Assembly (NCBI GenBank): GCA_951802425.1
Contig: OX637796.1
Span: 124,001-188,000, forward strand
Reading direction: 5' to 3'
From: Clavaria fumosa
Taxonomy: Eukaryota; Basidiomycota; Agaricomycetes; Agaricales; Clavariaceae
Length of the DNA stretch: 64,000 bases
The notes under the pieces were generated by a model. It worked only from the letters and a program-made list of their open reading frames with translations. It had not been told where the DNA came from and did no database searches. Positions 57,333-64,000 of the stretch are shown piece after piece. Each line of letters opens with the position of its first letter. Position 1 is the stretch's first letter. The position numbers were made by a program, and so were the translations under genes.

Positions 57333-58207
57333 TTAGGTGGAGGGGGGCGATGCCTGCAAAATTCCCTCAGGCTTCTCCAGCCTGGACTCCACTCCCACTT
57401 CTCCCTCCTCTGCCTCTGCCTTTTTCTCTGCCTCTGCACCCTTCTCCATCTCCTTCTCTGCTCCCACTTCCTCTGTCTCCTTCTCTGCTCCCGCTGCCTC
57501 CGCCGCCTTCTTCTCCGCCTCTGTCTCCACCCCCTTTTCCGAGCCCACCACCTCCACCACCATCTTCTCCTCCTCCTTCTCCTCCCCCGCTCCCCGCTTC
57601 CCCATCAGAAATTCCCGGAGGATCTTTCGATCCTCTGCCGCCACCTTTCGCTCTGCCCTCAACTCCTTCCACTCTGCCTTCACCTCCCTCTGCCACTCCT
57701 CCAACTCGAACATCCTGTGGACCACCAACTCATAGATGGTTTTCACCACCCCAGTCCGCTCTACCTCCGCCCTGTCCACCTCCACCTGCAGCACCTCCTC
57801 CTCCAACTCCACCACAGTCTTCTTCGACCATGCGGAGCGGAATTTCTTCTGCTCCGGCTGCTCTGCCTCTCTGCCCCCGCACATGTGATACATGCGGTGC
57901 CCCGCCCTCCGCTTGGCCACACACACCCTATCCCGAGCCGGACACATCGCATGCAGTCCGCGTGCTCCATGTCCAACTCCGTGGCCAGCGTCTGCTTCCT
58001 CCCCATCCCCTGCGCCTTCGCAATTTCCTCCGCCCTCCGCTTCACCTCCACCACCCTCGCCCTCTCCATCTCCTCCTGCCGCATCTTGTCTGTGGCCTCC
58101 CTCTTCCTCCACTCCTCCTCCTCCTGCACCTTCTTGTCCTTCAGCGCCTTGATCTGGCGCATGAGGACTGCAATCTCAGGGTCCTTGTCCTCCACGCGTG
58201 ACTGCAT
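57333..58207 (-). pseudogene. Antisense accessory gene of element C (frameshifted)
   Basis: Minus strand, opposite to the C gag-pol, between pol and 3' LTR. The start region (58207 down) is charged and heptad-like, then CMRCVRLGIGCVWPSGGRG and CITCAG keep five of the six cysteines; the sixth reads Ser after AGAERQ. A frameshift near 57920 moves the rest to another frame, where the Glu/Lys/Ala-rich coiled-coil-like tail (WQREVKAEWKELRAE) runs to 57333. Homologous to 35164-36129. Confidence 0.75.
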
Positions 58208-58505
58208 GGTGTGGTCGAGGCTGGGGAGGCTGGCTAGGCCCTGCTCCGGGTGTGCTCGGGTTGTGGGACATCGAGGTTTTAAAGAAAATAGAAGGGATTG
58301 CCCATGCTAGGGGCTAGTGATGATGGTAGCAGGTTAAAGAAGAGAAAAAGTGGTGTATGACGTGTGCAGCCTTTTGACCCTCAAAAAAATTTTGGACTCT
58401 GCTCGACACGCTGTGAAACTCCGATGCTAACTTGTTATGGGAGCCATGTGTTCACATGGACTTTGGCCACAGGGTCTCAGGGGTTCGACCCTAAGCGGGG
58501 GATAC

Positions 58506-59206
58506 TGTTACGACCCCATCTGCTTGCATAAGCACGATCCCTGCCCCAGACTCCGAGCTCTGTAACAACTCCGATCCGCTCCACTGTAACTCCGTATGCT
58601 CCGCTCTGCACCTTCATCGGACTTCACTCTGCTGGCCTTCAGACCATTTGGACTTCGTTCTAGAACCTTCTCCCTCCATCCCCTCATTCTCTTTACCATT
58701 GAGAGGATACCCTTGACCCATGGGAGTTGCTTTTTGTTGTTGTTTCTTTGTTCCATGAAAATTGCACAGGCACATGTGGTGAAACTCTCCTAGTAATTTG
58801 ATATGTACATTGTTTCACATTACTCCTATACTCTGTCCTTGCAGTATAAGTTTCCACCTGTATCTCCCTGCTCCTCAGTTCGAATATTAACATCTCTTGA
58901 TCCTAAAAACATCTCTGAGCTTTCATCCTCATCGTCCTCGATGTTCTCCACATCAGCCGACCAACTCCAACCAACTCCGACGGACTCTGATCAACTTTGG
59001 AGTTTTGACTTACATTCTGATCCTCTCTTGGGTATTGTTCTTGTTTGATAAATAGGGACACATATATACATGGTGGCACAACACATACATTGAGGCCGCA
59101 GTCCCATAAGTCTTCTTCCTCTTGTTTATTTATCCATTCCTCTGATAATACATCTCCACTCCATTATGTTAATCCCTTTGCTGCTAACCTTGTTAGGACT
59201 GTGACA
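58506..59206 (+). mobile_element. 3' LTR of element C (701 bp)
   Basis: TGTTACGACCCC...GGACTGTGACA, preceded by the purine tract AAGCGGGGGATAC. Right flank GTAGA. Fixes the orientation of C as plus. Confidence 0.9.
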
Positions 59207-60674
59207 GTAGAACACTTTGTACCTTATACCCAAATATTCATAACTCGATCAATACTTACCGCGCCGAGGGGAGCCGGCACAGGGCGGCTCATCCGAAGCC
59301 TGGATACCTTTGGGTACCCAGATCACTTGACCAAACCAAGTCCTTAGTCAGCAGATACTACATTTAGCTTAACTAGACCCTGTCCTTAGTTTAGCTAAAT
59401 ATGTTCTTAGCTCTGTGGGGTGCTAGACTCAGGCTTAGTCCTCTTAGAGGATGGTGCGACAGTTGTATGGGTACATAATGATGCCTGGAACGTTAAGTTC
59501 CATCAGCTATTTATACTGCAAATCGTGTGTCTACTATATTTGGAACGATTCAGCATAGCTCCTTAACTAGTAATTCTAACATCCCATTTAAGGACTTTAA
59601 ATTAGGAAGAATTCAGTGGCTTTACATATCAGGTAAGATCATAATTTTATCTTATCTCCTCATTGAGATATATTGTCTCGAACATTCTAGCTGTTCCAAA
59701 AATAATCATAGTGAGTCATACTGACTCGTCTCTAAGGGTTCAAATGCCGGGGATTGTGGGGAAGGCCCCCACGATCCCCTCCGATCACTTCTGCGACGTT
59801 CTGCAACTTTCCCAGTCTTGATCATGTCATTCTCTCATCTATACCTCTTCTGCTTCCTCTTATCTCTCCCAGATTTAGTCATAATTAAGCGCACTAGCCT
59901 TATTTAGCATGTGTTTCAACATATACACTAGTAACACTCTAATACAAAGGGAGATGAGGGGAGGGCTGAGGGACTGCATGCAAAGGTTGTGGGTGCGTAG
60001 TCTGCCTGTGAGAGCAAGCATTCCTAGTTTGACAACACAGTAGCATCGGCCATCAGCGCCAATCGCTACCTCTGCCTTAGTGAGAATTGAGCTGGCTTGT
60101 CAGTCCTCAATCGCTCGATCGAGGTCCGATCACAATCAGGGCTACCCCATGATGTCAGAGTGGTGTCAGACTCGCATTTGCGAGTTTTGCAACCTTGTAG
60201 CTCTGCCGCAAACGCTCCGCTCCTCTTGTAAACTCGCAGGTATAACCCTACAGACCTTGCCAACATTCCTGCCTACTCAGACTTTCCCACTTCCCATTGC
60301 CTTTGGTGCTATTTCAATATCTACTCAGCTGAGGCTCCTAGAGTGATGTTACTTTGTTTAAGAAATGAAAACCATTGTTTCCTCTTGTGACTCTGGGAAT
60401 AAGGGTTATCGATGAGTGAAAATCGAATGGTATTAATTGCATCTCCGTGCGATTCTTAGTTCTTGCTGTGGAGCCTCATCTTCCCCTGAGTGTAGATTTC
60501 CTGTACTCTTTTACTTTAGACACCAAATCAAAATCAGTGGTTTTGATGGCTATTGGTACATAGGCATATGTAGATAAAGCAGTAGGCTTGTCAGGCTAAT
60601 GAGATGCATATCTGCAGGGCCCCAGACAAGGAGGAAGGCTAAACATAGTAAGGTAAGCATATGACACCCTAACA
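59207..60674. mobile_element. Right part of insertion H
   Basis: 1.47 kb without recognisable coding. It ends ...ACACCCTAACA at 60674 and is followed by the second CTTAC (60675-60679). A purine-rich stretch (AGGGAGATGAGGGGAGGG) lies at about 59947-59965. Less CpG-depleted than G. It could be the distal part of a long solo LTR or a non-autonomous element; the type is unresolved. Confidence 0.45.
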
Positions 60675-61028
60675 CTTACTACTACCTCAAAATGGTAAAA
60701 TATATGTCCCTGACCATGACTCCCTCCAACTTGACATCCTGCACTCTAACCATGACCACAAATTATGTGGACATCCAGGTATAAGAAAGACAACCCAACT
60801 AATAAACAGGTTGTTTTTCTGGCCAGGGCTGCGAAAAGATGTAACTGCCTATGTCTGAGGTTGTCACACTTGTGCAAGAGCAAAACCCATCTGGCACAAA
60901 CCTTATGGACTCCTCAAACCCTTGCCTATCGGCAAGTGACCTTGGTCTTTGATTTCGATGGACCATATTGAAGCCCTCCCCCTCTCCACAACCTTTGACT
61001 CAATTCTTGTCATTGTCTGCCAACTGAG
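60675..61028 (+). pseudogene. Integrase N-terminal region of G, inverted block continued
   Basis: Plus strand. Continues the reading cut at 50578 (CTTACTACTACC...AATGGTAAAATATATGTCCC) through HPGIRKTTQLINRLFFWPGLRK-like sequence and the HHCC Cys pair (CHTCARAK-like) to SMDHIEALPLS. Ends near 61028, where minus-strand gag begins. Confidence 0.7.
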
Positions 61029-62399
61029 TTCCAGTTGGATTCGAAAGTGAATGACTCGAAACAAATGATGTGGTTCAAGAAACATTTGTTTTCACCCATC
61101 TGCAACAAGCAAAGGTTCTGGTCTGCCTCAATCTGTGTGTTCACTACCCTAAACATTCCTCCAAACTTGCAAATAAACCCTTCCCAAGAGTGTAGGGCTG
61201 GGTGGTCAGGATTGAATTGAAGGAGGGAGGGAGGTGTAGTGGCTCTGCGTGGTGTCCGTAAGGTAAGAAGCCACAAAAGTAACCTTCTCGTGGTCACCTT
61301 GGAAGGTTACCGGCTTTGCAAAGAAAGTCATAAGACATTCCGTGACAAAGGGTTTCCATCTGCGCCAATTGCGACCATTGAATGGCTCAGGGCACCTGGT
61401 GTCAAGCTTGGATTCTCGAGCGAAGGCATCTTGGGTCGATGGTCCTTCGGAGGGAGGAGCCTGATAATAGTAATGGTGGTGGTGGGTACCAGGGGCCTCA
61501 TCTCAAAGCGCAGCAGCGGGGTGTGGAGGCATAGGGGGGACTGGAGGGACCTGTGGGGCTTCAGCCTGAGATGGGGGGCAAGATGCTGGTCACATCTCTA
61601 TTGGGGGTATTGGTCGCGCTTCCGGTTGTGGAATGCAGAAGGGCTCGACTGGAATCTCAAGGCAGGGGGCAGGTTGAAGCATTGCTTCAGTCCCTATAGG
61701 GTCGCAAGGGAGTGCCCTACTTGGAGTAGTGGCTGGCTGCGTCCACGTAGGCCAGCTGCTGCGAGGGGCGGTATACCTAGGGATCCTAGAGACAATGGCG
61801 GGTCGCTTGTCAGGCGTGGCAGGATTGGCAAAATTCTGAAGAGATTGGGCCACAACTTGGAAAAGTGGGGCCATGTCTCAGGGTCCTCTAGCAGGTTGAA
61901 CCTGTCTCAGAGGTCACAAGGGGGTATCCAGGTCAGGAGGAGTGGGAACTCCATGGTTGGTCATCCCTGGATACTGTTGCTGACTCTCATATAACTGGTT
62001 CTGTGGGTTAGCTTGGAATCCATCCATCAATCATACCAATGCCTCGTAGAGATTCGTTGTCTCAATGAGATATGCTAGTTCTTCATCAAGAGTTCCAGTT
62101 TCATATTGGTGGTGAGTATTGTTAAGGATTTGGTAGGTGCAATGGCAAGGGCAGTCGAAGCACAGGTGGCCGAGCTGCTCCACAAGGGACTGGGCTTCTT
62201 CACGCAGGGATGAGGCATGACTAGGTGTGATTTGGGCAGGTTCTTCAGGCTGTATTTGAATGACGGATGCGGGTCGCTCTTGAACGGTGGTGGGCAGCTT
62301 GCAAGTAGTCTCCAAAACCATTGGAGTGATCATGCGGCTACCTGTGCATGTCTGGAAGTGATGAGTGGTTGGTTGGGGAGGAGTGTGACTGGAAGACAT
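61029..62399 (-). pseudogene. Gag of element G
   Basis: ATG at 62399 (MSSSHTPPQP) as in B. Stops and shifts throughout, but the gag extends further than in B: 61200-61030 adds FICKFGGMFRVVNTQIEADQ and a following segment that B lost. The N-terminal Pro-rich half matches B closely. Abuts the inverted integrase block. Confidence 0.75.
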
Positions 62400-62454
62400 A
62401 ATAGGGTGTTTATCCAGGTGTTGAGTGGTGGGGTGAGGGGGAGACTTGATATTA

Positions 62455-63852
62455 TGTTAGGGCCTGTCCCATCTCAATAGTAGTGCCAGAGATCAACTTG
62501 TTGGTGACCTATGCTGGAAACTCGCTAGGACCAATCAACTGTTGAGCACAGTTAAGAATGCTTGGTCCCGGAAGGTTGCGAAGATGTCTGAGAAGATGTA
62601 AGAGTGAAGAAAGACAAGTATAGAAAGAGAAGACATTGCTGGGAAGGTCGCAAAGTCAGTAGACGAAACGTAAAAGAGGGAATTGACAAGGTGGGAGAAA
62701 TAGATGATGCTGAGAAGGTTGCAAGGTCGACTGACGAAGCGTAAGAAAGGAAAAGACAAAGTGAAGGAAAAAGGATGATGTTGGGAGGGTCATGGATAGT
62801 TGCGACAAGATTAGGAAGTGTGTCGATGAAGGCGATGACTTTGCCAACCAACGGGAGAACCTGTAGGGTTCAAAAGATCAGTACCAAGACAAAATGAAGA
62901 GAATACTTAGGCATGTGAGTTTATATGAGCACAGAGGATGAATCAGAGTGAAGCAGGAGTGTCTTGGCAATCTTGAGGTCACCAAGTGGGACAAGACATA
63001 TCAACCATGGTGGTTCCAAGCTCAAAGGGCATAATAGCCTCAAGCTTGAACCAATGTGTGTCAATATCAAGTCTACCATACGAGAAGTACATGCAAGACT
63101 TATGTATGTGCATACAGAGAGTAAAACAGAAAAGGAAAAGTACAGAGGTCACCAGGCGACGAGGCTATAGTAGTACAGGGTATGTTTAGTCATAAAGTGA
63201 CTAGGCACGTGTTCTACTAAGGTTGTGAGGGGTAAAGAAGACATAGGTAAGGTCATGACCTAGTTAAATAAGTATATATGTAGCTATAACTATGGAGGGA
63301 TTCTCAGATCATAAGTAACATAATTATAGATGACTGAGGAGAAGGGACGCATATTTGAAGTAATAATACAGCTGACTGTTGGTGGCGCATTTGAGTGTTA
63401 AGGTTGCAAGGTCATAAGAGCAGTCACATGGGTGATGCTAGTGACGCAGGTGATGCAAGTGACTTTGGGCAGGAAGTCATGTGGGTAATGCATGTAACGT
63501 GGGTAATGGCCATAACGCTGTTATCATATTGGCACTGGTAGTGGTAGCACCGGGGGTGCTGCATGGCAAGTCACATGCTGGCAGAAGAAGATGTGCAATG
63601 ATGTGTCGTGCGTGGGATTGGTGGGTCCAGGCGAGGTATGCATGTGGAATGAGATAATGGGAGGCGTCGCAAGTATGGCATGGTAGTCATGAGTGTTGTG
63701 TGAGTGCGGGAAAGGTTGGAGAGGCTTCCGGAAAGGGACAGCGGGTTTTGGAAGCATGTAGAGGGGCTCATGAGGTTGTAGAGGGTCATCAGGAGGTTCA
63801 GAAGTGTTGGTAAGGTCGGTTTGGGTATGGGAAAAATGAATGGGTCCTGACA
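62455..63852 (-). mobile_element. 5' LTR at right end of G (family II)
   Basis: 1398 bp, TGTTAGGGCC...GGTCCTGACA. Much closer to the B LTRs than to the split LTR at 33711/48390. Right flank TGATA does not match the left flank of the split LTR (GGTGG), so the assumption that these two are ends of one element rests on the interior order and on the H target duplication, not on an outer duplication. Confidence 0.75.
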
Positions 63853-64000
63853 TGATATCAAGGTGATGGAACTGAAGGAGCAGGCGGAGGTGGTGGAGAA
63901 GGATTTCGAAGCTCTTCAAGGAGATTGGCAAGGTAAATATCATTTTAACTCCGTGCATGTATGAATTGTTTTTGTTTTTTCATTCTAAGTACAAGAAACC
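63853..64000 (+). pseudogene. Fragment of antisense accessory gene of another family-II copy
   Basis: Charged coding (KVMELKEQAEVVEKDFEAL) ending DWQ, an intron 63933-63989 (57 nt, GTAAAT...CTAAG), then VQET. This is homologous to B exon 3/exon 4 (EFEALHGEWE, intron 8345-8398, YQETK), with the intron at the same position and phase 1. Cut by the window edge. Confidence 0.75.

Noticed and set aside
57350..58310. Plus-strand Pro/Ser-rich open frames in element C
   Set aside because: They are complements of the Glu/Lys-rich antisense accessory gene on the minus strand, whose homologue in O is a single clean ORF with the Cys6 motif.

Overview
The window reads as repeat-rich DNA from an agaricomycete-type basidiomycete fungus. 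The evidence is chromodomain-bearing Ty3/gypsy elements in several layers, introns of about 50-57 nt with GT..AG borders, a basidiomycete-type histidine acid phosphatase (phytase) relic, and a Crinkler (CRN)-type gene. Very little of it is ordinary host gene space; most of it is transposons nested in transposons, many CpG-depleted and broken by TGA/TAG codons.

Layout. 1-1545: a gag-plus-LTR element (K), minus strand. 1930-4411: decayed gypsy pol (P), plus strand. 4412-15507: a short-LTR element (E, minus) whose gag-like gene is split by complete element B (5444-14167, minus, TSD CACGT); B's integrase carries a solo LTR (9857-10161, TSD TATCC). 15588-20798: element D, nearly intact gag-pol with a 3' LTR. 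20809-21055: a MITE. 22092-24721: CRN gene, minus. 25126-29536: an unassigned gene fragment, a CAG/CGG-rich repeat, and two phytase relics. 29829-32182: hAT transposase relic, minus. 32217-33580: minisatellite of alternating inverted blocks. 33711-63852: an old family-II element (G) holding two large insertions: composite O/N (34208-48384, TSD ACATG) inside its LTR, and H (50579-60674, TSD CTTAC) inside its pol. H holds element C, and C holds a 739-bp foldback element. The right edge (63853-64000) is a piece of yet another family-II copy.

The most interesting signal is a shared extra gene. Two different gypsy families (I: about 726-bp LTR; II: about 1.3-kb LTR) carry, between the integrase-chromodomain end and the 3' LTR, an additional gene on the strand OPPOSITE to gag-pol. 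Its product has six cysteines spaced exactly like a fungal Zn(II)2Cys6 cluster (CX2CX6CX7-10CX2CX6C) followed by charged, coiled-coil-like sequence. In family II this antisense gene has five introns of 51-54 nt that keep phase, and one intron position recurs in a second copy. Element D, whose pol runs directly into its LTR, lacks it.

The composite at 34-48 kb can be unpicked from the sequence alone: outer element O has TSD ACATG, inner element N landed at CCAGC between O's RNase H and integrase, and recombination between their inverted coding regions then flipped the middle. Coordinates of exons and element edges come from reading splice and TSD signals by eye; family names come from remembered protein motifs, not from searches.
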